NCBI RefSeq assembly: GCF_040802235.1
Contig: NC_133156.1
Span: forward strand, 110,142,173-110,206,172
Origin: Manis javanica
Taxonomy: Eukaryota; Chordata; Mammalia; Pholidota; Manidae
Direction: 5' to 3'
Length of the DNA stretch: 64,000 bases
Below the pieces are notes generated by a model. The model was not told where the DNA came from, did no database searches, and saw only the letters and a program-made list of their open reading frames with translations. The position numbers were made by a program, and so were the translations under genes. Below, piece by piece: positions 38,501 through 48,680 of this stretch (its first letter is position 1; every line of letters starts with the position of its first letter).

Positions 38501-39503
38501 TGTTGGGGTATTCCAGGTCTCTTGTTTGCAGAGTCAAAGAATTAACTTAGCAAGCACCCAAGGTAGGAGAGCCAGGGAGAAGCTTTTATTGAGAGATACA
38601 GTGAGAGGACAGAGCTCCTGGCTCATGCCAGGAGGGGACAAGAGAGCCCGTGGTGATGCATTGTCTAGGGCTTTTATAGGCAGTTGAGGAGTTTTGGGAA
38701 CGTGAAAAAAGGCTTTGGGGTGTGGAATTGTTAAGTGGTCCCTAAATATTTACAATTAACTTAACATAAGGAATTTCCTGCTTTGATTTCTCTCTGGGAT
38801 ACCTGTGTCTTGGTCTGGGAGCATATCAAAAGGCCACCTGCTGAATCCCCAAGGTGGGCTGAGGTATTGTCTGTTTGCTGAAGAGTAAGTTAAGAATCTT
38901 ACTTCTTAAGCAATCTTATCTTTAAGGTGGAATCCTTCCTGCCTTTTACTATGTTGTTTACAGCTGGGTCTGCATGCTAAATTAGTTGCCCAGTTTGCAA
39001 ATCACCTCATCATGTCTGAAGGAGGAAAGACAGCACATAGGCCTGGGCCTTCTAGCATGCAAAAGTGAGTCTTACACATGATTACAAATAATTAGCATAA
39101 TAAAAACATGTGCTACTCTTTTTTATCTGGGGAATATTAACTGATCTCACTGAAGGATGACTCTAGAGCTTAATGTTTAAGACAGAATTTTGGTAGGGGG
39201 TTTCCTTGCATGTAGTTACATTGCTCTGACTGCAAATATCCTGCCTTGCTCTTTCCAGAGGCCCTCACCCTACTCTGACTACACCCACGGTACCTGTCTC
39301 AGGGGACCCACACACATGAAAGGCATAATCCACCTGACAGGATGGGGGAACCCTACCTTGGCAGGTGACAGAGAATAGGCCTCAGTTATGACTTTATGTA
39401 ACACTGACTAAGGGTACAGGATAATTCCTCTTGGTCTGCCCAGGATGACCTCAGATCTTGGGCCCCAAGCCCCAGAAGCTGGAAGGTGGCAGTGACTACA
39501 ACA
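38501..39503 (-). mobile_element. Solo-LTR-like element, minus strand
   Basis: The block is bounded by TGTTGGGG and ACTACAACA (TG...CA type). On the minus strand it carries a TATA-like CCTATAAAAG (38680-38671) followed about 90 bases later by AATAAAAGCT (38590-38581), the U3 TATA and R polyadenylation layout of an ERV LTR. No internal retroviral genes flank it, so it would be a solo LTR of about 1 kb. No clear target duplication is left (GTTGGA against TTTCAG), so the outer right boundary is uncertain. Confidence 0.55.
38581..38680 (-). promoter_or_regulatory. TATA box and polyA signal of the LTR
   Basis: Minus-strand TATAAAAG at 38678-38671 and AATAAA at 38590-38585, spaced as in a short R region. 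Confidence 0.5.
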
Positions 39504-39735
39504 TTTCAGCAGCAATAAATAAGAGAAACGTGGAGGCAGTTACAAGCATCACATGAGTACTTTTGTGTAACAAGTAAAGTTGTGCCAAAACAGTCCTGAA
39601 CCTGGGGCAGAACTGCATTCCTGAGGCTGACATTCCCAGGGACTCCTACCTTACCCCTTGGAGCCCCAGGACTAGTGCCCATCCCATGGGCTCAGGCATT
39701 TACTTTTAATTTAATTTAATTTTTGTTTTGTTTCT

Positions 39736-40770
39736 CAGCTTTATTGAGGTATAACTGAGAAATACAATTGTAAGATATTTAAAGTATACAATGTGATGAT
39801 TTGATATGTAAGCATTGTGAAAGGATTTCCTCCATTTGTTAACTAACACATCCATCAGCTCACATATTTATCTTTTTTGTGTGTGTGATAACATTTTTCT
39901 ACTTTCTTAGCAAATTTCAATTATACAATACAGTGCTGTCAACTAAAGTCACCATGTTAAACATTCGATCCTCAGACTTCATTCATCTTATAATGGAAAG
40001 TTTGTACCCTTTATCAACCTCCCCCCATTTCTTCCATTCCATAGGCCCTAGCAACCACTTTTCTACTCTCTGTTTCTATTAGTTTGACTTTTTTTTTTTC
40101 AGATTCCACATATAAGTGATACCATGCTGTGTATATTTGTCTTTCTCTGTCTGGCTTGTTTCACTTAGTCTAATGCCCTCTGGCTTTATCCTTGTTACAA
40201 AGCAAGAAGGATTTCCTTCTTTTTTAGACCTGAGTTACATTTCATTGCAGATACATGTGTGTGTGTGTGTGTGTGTGTGTACACACATCTATATATAAAT
40301 ATCACATTTTCTCCATCCATTAATCCATGACAGACACTAACATTATTTCCATCCTTTGGCTTTAGTGAATGATGCTGCAGTAAACATGGGAGTACAGAGT
40401 TCTCTTTGGCATAATGATTTTGTTTCCTTTGGATAAATACACAGAAGTGAGGCTGTCACATTAGATGGTAGTTTTTAATTTCTTAAGGAACTTCCTTACT
40501 ATTTTCCATAGTGCTGTACCAATTTACATTCCGACCAACAGTACATAGGGTGCCTTTGCTCCACACCCCTCACTAGTATTTGTTATCTCTTGTCTTTTTG
40601 ATAATGGCCATCCTAATGGATGTGAAATGGTATCTCATTGTGGTTTTGATTTGCATTTCCCTGATGATTAGTGATGATGAGCACCTTTTCAGCTAGTATT
40701 TGCAAGTATCCTTTGGAAAAATGTCTGTTCAGTTGCTTTGCCCATTTTTTAATTGGGTTACTTGGTGTCA
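39736..40770 (-). mobile_element. Old L1, 3' half (left piece of a split element)
   Basis: It begins at the L1 3' end (CAGCTTTATTGAGGTATAAC after a T/A-rich tail at 39706-39735). It runs through the 3'UTR and the end of ORF2 on the minus strand, to AATTGGGTTACTTGG at 40751-40765. There it is cut by the insertion stack; the same L1 resumes at 48487. Confidence 0.85.
40255..40280. repeat. (GT)n microsatellite
   Basis: 26 bases of GT inside the old L1. Confidence 0.9.
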
Positions 40771-41090
40771 TTTTTTTTTTTTTTGACATTTTTTTTTTGA
40801 GAGGGCATCTCTCATATTTATTGATCAAATCGTTGTTAACTACAATAAAATTCAGTATAGGGGGGTCAATCCTCAATGTACAATCATTCATCCATCTCAA
40901 GCATAATTCTCGTCAGTCTCCAATCTTCTGAAGCATAACGAACAAGTTCTTACATGGTGAACGAATTCTTACATAGTGAATAAATTCTTACATGGTGAAC
41001 AGTACAGGGGCATTCATCACAAAAACTTTCGATTTTGATCACGCATTATGAACTATAAACAATCAGGTCAAATATGAATATTCGTTTGAT
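40771..41090 (-). mobile_element. ERV-derived retroposon, truncated copy 1
   Basis: A T-run (40771-40784) and GACATTTTTT precede about 292 bases (40799-41090) that match 41175-41466 almost base for base. On the minus strand the 3' end carries AATAAA a short distance before the tail (GATCAATAAATATGAGAG), so it looks like the polyadenylated end of a Pol II transcript. The copy is 5'-truncated. Confidence 0.75.
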
Positions 41091-41174
41091 TTTTTTTTTT
41101 TTTTTTTTTAAGAAGTAACTTTTTATTTATTTATTTTTTTGTTCTGTTTGACATTTTTTTTTTTTTTTTTTTTT
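41091..41174. other. T-rich junction between retroposon copies
   Basis: Two long T-runs (41090-41109, about 41154-41174) flank AAGAAGTAACTTTTTATTTA and TTTGACAT. The TTTGACATTTTT word precedes both retroposon copies (40782-40798 and 41147-41174), which could be a target duplication or a shared tail variant. Confidence 0.6.
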
Positions 41175-42995
41175 GAGAGGGCATCTCTCATATTTATTGA
41201 TCAAATGGTTGTTAACAACAATAAAATTCAGTATAGGGGGGTCAATGCTCAATGTACGATCATTAATCCATCTCAAGCCTAATTCTCGTCAGTCTCCAAT
41301 CTTCTGAAGCTTAACGAACAAGTTCTTACATGGTGAACGAATTCTTACAGAGTGAATAAATTCTTACATGGTGAACAGTACAAGGGCATTCATCACAGAA
41401 ACTTTCGGTTTTGATCATGCAATATGACCTATAAACCATCAGGTCAAATATGAATATTCATTTGATTTTTGTACTTGATTTATATGTTGATCCCACATTT
41501 CTCCCTTTATTATTATTATTATTTTTATTTTTAATAAAATGCTGAAGTGGTAGGTAGATGCAAGATAAAGGTAGAAAACATAGTTTAGTGCTGTAAGAGG
41601 GCAAATGTAGATGATCAGATGATCAGGTGTGTGCCTATGGACTAAGTATTAATCCAAGCTAGACAAGGGCAGCAAAACATCCACGGATGCAGAAGATTTC
41701 TCTCAAAGCAGGGGGGGTGAGGTTCTGAGCCTCACCTCTGTTGATCCCCAATTTCTCACCTGATGGCCCCCCTGTGACTGTGCCTGTCTTAGGTTGTTCC
41801 TCCCTTGAGGAAACTTACCCGTCTCTGGCTAACCAGTCATCTTCTGGGGCCATACAGGGAAATGTAAAGTTGGTAAGTGAGAGAGAAGCCATATTGTTTG
41901 AAAAGGTTAGCTTTTTACTTCTTTGCAAATTTATGCCCTGTGGCTTCTATGCCCAGCACTTGTCTCGAGGTATCTTTACCACCTGGAGGAATTATGATAC
42001 TTGGTAAATTCGATATGAGGCACGAATTCTATTTAAGGGTTGTAATTAGGAAGGAAGAAGAAAAGCTATAGAGGTAGCATATGGAAGAAAACATGGGAGG
42101 ATCGATTATTTCTTTGACATATCTTCTTGTAGAGTACCTTAAGTACTTATAGGTTTTAAACTACTAACTAATTTGCACACACATATTAACATAATAGGAA
42201 TATGGTGACATAAACAAAGCAAATCTATAATTACCATCCATCTCCAGTGAAGCCAAGAAAACCATTTAGGCACCCTAGGCATTTGTGAAAATTTGTCTAT
42301 GATATGATGGATATTGTCCAACTGTACTTGAACAGTCTGAGAGAAATCAGACAAATTAAAGCAGCCCATTTCTGGGATGTATTCACATCCCATATGTTCT
42401 TTTAACTGTAGATAGTCTATAGTCATAAGATTTTGGAGTGCTACAACTTGCACCCCTCCCAACTCCTGTTTGAGTTCCAACAGTACAGATCCGGTCAAAT
42501 TCGTTGTCTCACTGTATGCACATGCCAGCCTAGACATCTCCCTCCTCATTCCAATGGCAAGTCCAGGAAATAGTGGGGTGGATGCAGCCACAACCGCAGC
42601 ATCGCCCAGATCCCTGTGGAGGCTTTTTGATGATCATCCCCCTGGCACAAGTCCTCCAGAGAGTGCTGATGCTGGAAGCTCCTCCTCATATCATATCTTA
42701 GTTCATTTTCTGGGTATCCAAGCTAGGCCTTGATCTTCTGCATAGAAACAAACAGACCCTTTGCCCACACTTTGACATGCCCTCTATACCACTGTGCAGG
42801 ACTCATTGCAGGTCAGGACACAGGAACTGCTTTTTTTTTTTTTTTTTTATTAAGAGAAAGGAATATTATCAGAAAAGAGTACCTCCATAGCTGATCATCT
42901 GACACCCTTTAAGTGATCAACATTAAGGATATTTAAAGCATGTGTTGATCTTTGATTTACCAATAGTTTTATCCTATCAAGGAGTAATCCCCCTT
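41175..42995 (-). mobile_element. ERV env-derived retroposon, longer copy 2
   Basis: On the minus strand this is an env transmembrane-subunit fragment followed by about 1 kb of 3' sequence ending in AATAAATATGAGAGATGCC and a poly(A) tail (T-run to 41174). I see no paired LTRs. It therefore looks like an ERV transcript copied by L1 machinery, or a non-autonomous derivative. An internal T-run at 42831-42848 may mark yet another junction, so the portion 42849-42995 may be separate. Confidence 0.65.
42139..42591 (-). pseudogene. Retroviral env transmembrane-subunit fragment
   Basis: 150 open codons. The fragment has the order expected for the ectodomain of a gammaretrovirus-like TM: a heptad-rich part ending ALQNLMTIDYL, then a disulfide-loop region (GCEYIPEMGCF), then DNIHHIIDKFSQMPRVPKWF and a hydrophobic stretch near the C-terminus (IPIMLICVC). 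Where family members carry CX6CC, this copy shows only one cysteine of the terminal pair. The upstream surface subunit is absent or degraded, so the fragment is incomplete. It belongs to the retroposon at 41175-42995. I see no sign of host domestication. Confidence 0.6.
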
Positions 42996-43364
42996 TTCTT
43001 TCTTTCTTTCTTTTTTTTTTTTTAATCTTTAATCTACACTTACATGAAGAATACTGTGTTTACTATGCTCTCCCCTATATCAGGTCCCCCCTAACAACCA
43101 CATTACGGTTACTGTCCATCAGCTTAGCAAAATGTTGTAGAATCACTACTTGTCCTCTCTGTGTTGTGCAGCCCACCCTCCCCTTTCTCCCTCCCCCGCA
43201 TGCATGCTAATCTTAATACCCCGCTTTTTCTCCCCCCCCCTTATCCCTCCCTGCCCACCCATCCTCCCCAGTTCCTTTCCCTTTGGTACCTGTTAGTCCA
43301 TTTTTGGGTTCTGTAATTCTGCTGCTGTTTTGTTCCTTCAGTTTTTCCTTTGTTCTTATACTCT

Positions 43365-46300
43365 TCAGATGAGTGAAATCATTTGGTATTTCTCTTTCTC
43401 CACTTGGCTTATTTCACTGAGCATAATACTCTCTAGCTCCATCCATGTTGCTGCAAATGGTTGGATTTTTCCGCTTCTTATGGCTGAGTAGTATTCCATT
43501 GTGTATATGTACCACATCTTCTTTATCCATTCATCTACCGATGGACATTTAGGTTGCTTCCATTTCTTGGCTATTGTAAATAGTGCAGCTATAAACATAG
43601 GGGTGCATCTGTCTTTCTCAAATTTGATTGCTGCGTTCTTATGGTAAATTCCTAGGAGTGGAATTCCTGGGTCAAATGGTAGGTCTGTTTTGAGCATTTT
43701 GATGAACCTCCATACTGCTTTCCACAATGGTTGAACTAATTTACATTTCCACCAGCAGTGTAGGAGGGTGCCCCTTTCTCCACAGCCTCGCCAACATTTG
43801 TTGTTGTTTGTCTTTTGGATGGCAGCTATCCTTACTGGTGTGAGGTGATACCTCATTGTAGTTTTAATTTGCATTTCTCTGATAATTAGCGATGTGGAGC
43901 ATCTTTTCATGTGTCTGTTGGCCATCTGTATTTCTTTTTTAGAGAACTGCCTGTTCAGTTCCTCTGCCCATTTTTTAATTGGGTTATTTGTTTTTTGTTT
44001 GTTGAGGCATGTGAGCTCTTTATATATTCTGGATGTCAGGCCTTTATCGGATCTGTCATTTTCAAATATATTCTCCCATACTGTAAGGTTCCTTTTTGTT
44101 CTACTGATGGTGTCTTTCGCTGTGCAGAAGCCTTTCAGCTTAATGTAGTCCCACTTGCTCATTTTTGCTGTTGTTTTCCTTGCCCAGGGAGATATGTTCA
44201 AGAAGACGTCACTCATGTTTATGTCTAAGAGGTTTTTGCCTATGTTTTTTTCCAAGAGTTTAATGGTTTCATGACTTACATTCAGGTCTTTGATCCATTT
44301 TGAGTTTACCTTTGTATATGGGGTTAGACAATGGTCCAGTTTCATTCTCCTACATGTAGCTGTCCAGTTTTGCCAGCACCATCTGTTGAAGAGACTGTCA
44401 TTTTGCCATTGTATGTCCATGGCTCCTTTATCAAATATTAATTGACCATATTTGTTTGGGTTAATGTCTGGAGTCTCTAATCTGTTCCACTGGTCTGTGG
44501 CTCTGTTCTTGTGCCAGTACCAAATTGTCTTGATTACTATGGCTTTGTAGTAGAGCTTGAAGTTGGGGAGTGAGATCCCCCCTACTTTATTCTTCTTTTT
44601 CAGGATTGCTTTGGCTTTTCGGGGTCTTTGGTGTTTCCATATGAATTTTTGAATTATGTGTTCCAATTCATTGAAGAATGTTGCTGGTAATTTGAGAAGG
44701 ATTGCATCAAATCTGTATATTGCTTTGGGCAGGATGGCCATTTTGACGATATTAATTCTTCCTAGCCATGAGCATGGGATGAGTTTCCATTTATTAGTGT
44801 CCCCTTTAATTTCTCTTAAGAGTGACTTGTAGTTTTCAGGGTATAAGTCTTTCACTTCTTTGGTTAGGTTTATTCCTAGGTATTTTATTCTTTTTGATGC
44901 AATGGTGAATGGAATTGTTTTCCTGATTTCTCTTTCTATTGGTTCATTGTTAGTGTATAGGAAAGCTACAGATTTCTGTGTGTTAATTTTGTATCCTGCA
45001 ACTTTGCTGTATTCCGATATCAGTTCTAGTAGTTTTGGAGTGGAGTCTTTAGGGTTTTTTATGTACAGTATCATATCATCTGCAAATAGTGAGAGTTTAA
45101 CTTCTTTACCAATCTGGATTCCTTGTATTTCTTTGTTTTGTCTGATTGCCGTGGCTAGGACCTCCAGTACTATGTTAAATAACAGTGGGGAGAGTGGGCA
45201 TCCCTGTCTGGTTCCCGATCTCAGAGGAAATGCTTTCAGCTTCTCGCTGTTCAGTATAATGCTGGCTGTGGGTTTATAATATATGGCCTTTATTATGTTG
45301 AGGTACTTGCCCTCTATTCCCATTTTGCTGAGAGTTTTTATCATGAATGGATGTTGACTTTTGTCAAATGCTTTTTCAGCATCTATGGAGATGATCATGT
45401 GGTGTTTGTCTTTCTTTTTGTTGATGTGGTGGATGATGTTGATGGATTTTCGAATGTTGTACCATCCTTGCATCCCTGGGATGAATCCCACTTGGTCATG
45501 GTGTATGATCCTTTTGATATACTGTTGAATTCTGTTTGCTAATATTTTATTGAGTATTTTTGCATCTACATTCATCAGGGATATTGGTCTGTAATTTTCT
45601 TTTTTGGTGGGGTCTTTGCCTGGTTTTGGTATTAGGGCGATGTTGGCTTCATAGAATGAGTTTGGGAGTATTTCCTCTTCTTCTATTTTTTTGGAACACT
45701 TTAAGGAGAATGGGTATTATGTCTTCTCTGTGTGTCTGATAAAATTCCGAGGTAAATCTGTCCAGCCCCGGGGTTTTGTTCTTGGGTAGTTTTTTGATTA
45801 CCGTTTCAATTTCTTTGCTCGTAATTGGTTTGTTTAACTTTTGTGTTTCTTCCTTGGTCAGTCTTGGGAGGTTGTATTTTTCTAGGAAGTTGTCCATTTC
45901 TTCTAGGTTTTCCAGCTTGTTGGCATATAGGTTTTCATAGTAGTCTTTAATAATTCTTTGTATTTCTGTGGAGTCTGTTGTGATTTTTCCATTCTCATTT
46001 CTGATTCTGTTGATTTGTGTTGATTCTGTTTTTCTCTTAATAAGTTTGGCTAGAGGCTTATCTATTTTGTTTATTTTCTCAAAGAACAAGCTCTTGGTTT
46101 CATTGGTTTTTGCTATTGTTTTATTCTTCTCGATTTTGTTTATTTCTTCTCTGATCTTTATTATGTCCCTCCTTCTGCTGACTTTAGGCCTCATTTGTTC
46201 TTCTTTTTCCAGTTTCAATAATTGTGATGTTAGACTATTCATTTGGAATTGTTCTTCCTTCTTCAAGTGTGCCTGGATTGCTATATACTTTCCTCTTAAG

Positions 46301-47196
46301 ACTGCTTTCGCTGTGTCCCACAGAAGTTGGGGCTTAGTGTTGTTGTTGTCATTTGTTTCTATATATTCCTTGATCTCTATTTTGATTTGTTCATTGATCC
46401 ATTGATTATTTAGTAGCATGTTGTTAAGCCTCCATGTGTTTGTGAGCCTTTTTGTTTTCTTTGTAGAATTTATTTCTTCTTTTATACCTTTGTGATCTGA
46501 AAAATTGGTTGGTAGAATTTCAATATTTTGGAATTTACTGAGGCTCTTTTTGTGAGCTATTATGTGGTCTATTCTGGAGAATGTTCCATGTGCACTTGAG
46601 AAGAAGGTATATTCTGTTGCTTTTGGGTGTAGAGTTCTATAGATGTCTATTAGGTCCATCTGTTTGAGTGTGTTGTTCAGTGCCTGTGTGTCCTTACTTA
46701 TTTTCTGCTCGGTTGATCTATCCTTTGGGGTGAGTGGTGTGTTGAAGTCTCCTAAAATGAATGCATTGCAGTCTATTTCCTTCTTTAGTTCTGTTAGTCT
46801 TTGCTTCACATATGCTGGTGCTCCTGTATTGGGTGCATATATATTTAGAATGGTTATATCCTCTTGTTGGACTGAGCCCTTTATCATTATGTTGTATCCT
46901 TCTTTATCTCTTGTTACTTTCTTTGTTTTGAAGTCTATTTTGTCTGATATTAGTGCTGCAACCCCTGCTTTCTTCTCACTGTTGTTTGCCTGAAATATGT
47001 TTTTCCATCCCTTGACTTTTAGTCTATGCTTGTCTTTGGGTTTAAGGTGAGTTTCTTGTAAGCAGCATATAGAAGGGTCTTGCTTTTTTATCCATTCTAT
47101 TACTCTGTGTCTTTTGATTGGTGCATTAAGTCCATTTACATTTAGGGTGACTACTGAGAGATATGTACTTATTGCCATTGCAGGCTTTAGATTCAT
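43365..47196 (-). pseudogene. L1 ORF2 (endonuclease-reverse transcriptase), one frameshift
   Basis: Read from ATG at 47196 to the stop at 43365, this is about 1,276 residues when the extra base is ignored, the usual ORF2p size. Endonuclease motifs: LNVNGLNAPIKRH, CCLQETHL, ILGDFNTPL, SRIDHIIA, FSDHKGI. Reverse transcriptase motifs: [39 protein letters not shown]-terminal Cys domain: [18 protein letters not shown]. The only break is a 7-T run at 45686-45692; the other minus-strand L1 has 6 T at the same place (about 17960-17965). The break separates the endonuclease half (518 codons) from the RT half, so no full product forms if it is real. It could also be a sequencing error. Confidence 0.92.
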
Positions 47197-47373
47197 GGTT
47201 ACCAAAGGTTCAAGGTTAGCTTCTTTAGTATCTTACTGCCTAACTTAGCTCGCTTATTGAGCTGTTATATACACTGTCTGGAGATTCTTTTCTTCTCTCC
47301 CTTCTTATTCCTCCTCCTCCATTCTTCATGTGTTGTGTGTTTTGTTCTGTGCTCTTTTTAGGAGTGCTCCCAT

Positions 47374-48231
47374 CTAGAGCAGTCCCTGTAGGATGCCCTG
47401 TAGAGGTGGTTTGTGGGAAGCAAATTCTCTCAGCTTTTGCTTGTCTGGGAATTGTTTAATCCCGCCATCATATTTAAATGATAGTCGTGCTGGATACAGT
47501 ATCCTTGGTTCAAGGCCCTTCTGTTTCATTGCATTAAGTACATCATGCCATTCTCTTCTGGCCTCTAGAGTTTCTGTCAAGAAGTCTGATGTTAGCCTGA
47601 TGGATTTTCCTTTATAGGTGACCTTCTTCTCTCTAGCTGCCTTTAAAACTCTTTCCTTGTCCTTGATCCTTGCCATTTTAATTACTATGTGTCTTGGTGT
47701 TGTCCTCCTTGGATCCTTTCTGTTGGGGGTTCTGTGTAATTCCATGGTCTGTTCGATTATTTCCTCCCCCAGTTTGGGAAAGTTTTCAGCAATTATTTCT
47801 TCAAAGAGACTTTCTATCCCTTTTCCTCTTTCTTCTTCTTCTGGTACCCCTATAATACAAATATTATTCCTTTTGGATTGGTCACATAGTTCTCTTAGTG
47901 TTGTTTCATTCCTGGAGATCCTTTTATCTCTCTCTATGTCAGCTTCTATATGTTCCTGTTCTCTGGCTTGTATTCCTTCAATGACCTCTTGCATCTTATC
48001 CATTATGCTTATAAATCCTTCCAGGTATTGTTTCACTTCTGTGATCTCCTTCCTGACATCTGTGATCTCCCTCCGGACTTTATCCCATTGCTCTTGCATT
48101 TTTCTCTGCATCTCTGTCAGCATGTTCATGATTTTTATTTTTAATTCTTTTTCAGGAGGACTGGTTAGGTCTGTCTCCTTCTCAGGTGTTGTCTCTGTGA
48201 TCTTTGTCTGCCTGTAGTTTTCCCTTTTCAT
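47374..48231 (-). CDS. L1 ORF1 protein (RNA-binding chaperone)
   Basis: 285 codons from ATG at 48231 (MKRENYRQTKITE) to the stop at 47374. Order: a charged N-terminal part; a coiled coil around residues 25-120 (KELKIKIMNMLTEMQRKM, VRREITDVRKEITEVKQYL); an RRM (NNICIIGVPEEEERG to HIVIKMARIKDKERVL); and the C-terminal domain (LTETLEARREWHDVLN, LEPRILYPARLSF). Known: L1 ORF1p trimerises by its coiled coil, binds L1 RNA and acts as a chaperone in retrotransposition. The open frame continues upstream of this ATG, but MKRE aligns with the start in the sister L1 (near 20602). It sits 177 bases upstream of ORF2 on the same strand. Confidence 0.88.
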   Translation of the reverse strand: MKRENYRQTKITETTPEKETDLTSPPEKELKIKIMNMLTEMQRKMQEQWDKVRREITDVRKEITEVKQYLEGFISIMDKMQEVIEGIQAREQEHIEADIERDKRISRNETTLRELCDQSKRNNICIIGVPEEEERGKGIESLFEEIIAENFPKLGEEIIEQTMELHRTPNRKDPRRTTPRHIVIKMARIKDKERVLKAAREKKVTYKGKSIRLTSDFLTETLEARREWHDVLNAMKQKGLEPRILYPARLSFKYDGGIKQFPDKQKLREFASHKPPLQGILQGLL

Positions 48232-48486
48232 GGTGATAGAGATAGTTTGCAGAGCTGGTACGAGTGACCGCTGGAAGAGCTTCCCTTCTTGTTGGTTTGT
48301 GGCCTTCCTCTCCCCCTTCACAAAGCGCTGGGTTCTTGCAGGTGTGGATGTGGTCTGGATGTTGTCCTGTGTCCTCTGGTCTCTATTTTAGGAAGAGTTT
48401 TCTTTGTTATATTTTCTTAGCTCTATGTGTTTTTGGGAGGAGATTTCCACTGCTCTACTCACGCCGCCATCCTGGCTCCGCCCCCC
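48231..48486 (-). promoter_or_regulatory. Short L1 5'UTR with YY1-like site and spliced-type junction
   Basis: On the minus strand, GCGGAGCCAGGATGGCGGC (YY1-type AAGATGGCGGC relative, 48463-48475) lies at the very 5' end. At 48312-48320 the minus-strand sequence TGAAGGGG|GAGAGGAAGG joins the equivalents of 21402 and 20693 in the sister L1, which are the donor and acceptor edges of a 708-base GT...AG interval. Confidence 0.7.
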
Positions 48487-48680
48487 GTTTGTTTTTTGTG
48501 AGGTTTTTTGCTATTGAGTTGTATGACATCTTTTTATATTTTGGATTTTAACTCCTTATCGGACATGTGGCTTGCAAATATTTTTTCTCTTTCCATAGGC
48601 ACCTTTCATTTGTTGGGTTTCCTCTGCTGGACAGATGCTTTTTAGTTTGATGTAGTCCCACTGTTTTGTTGTTGTTGTTG
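48487..48680 (-). mobile_element. Old L1, right piece of the split element
   Basis: ORF2 3' region in the minus direction (TTTGCTATTGAGTTGTATGA, AACTCCTTATCGGACATGTG). It continues from the point where the copy at 39736-40770 was interrupted, and is 5'-truncated near 48680 at a GTT simple run. Confidence 0.82.

Larger units (their letters stand above)
42996..48486 (-). mobile_element. Young LINE-1, minus strand, nearly intact, short 5'UTR
   Basis: The left (3') end is a CTTT/T-rich tail (42996-43023). The right (5') end reads GGGGGGCGGAGCCAGGATGG on the minus strand. ORF1 is open, and ORF2 is open except for one homopolymer base. The 5'UTR is only about 255 bases, against about 970 in the L1 at 14.8-21.6 kb; the missing interval matches a candidate intron. 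It was inserted into an older L1 (40770/48487), after which retroposons accumulated on its tail side. Clear target duplications were not found. Confidence 0.92.

Noticed and set aside
43894-48551. Hydrophobic + strand frames up to 199 codons, membrane-protein-like
   Set aside because: They are the antisense strand of the young L1; reverse-complemented charged coiled-coil and RT codons give Leu/Phe/Ser-rich frames.
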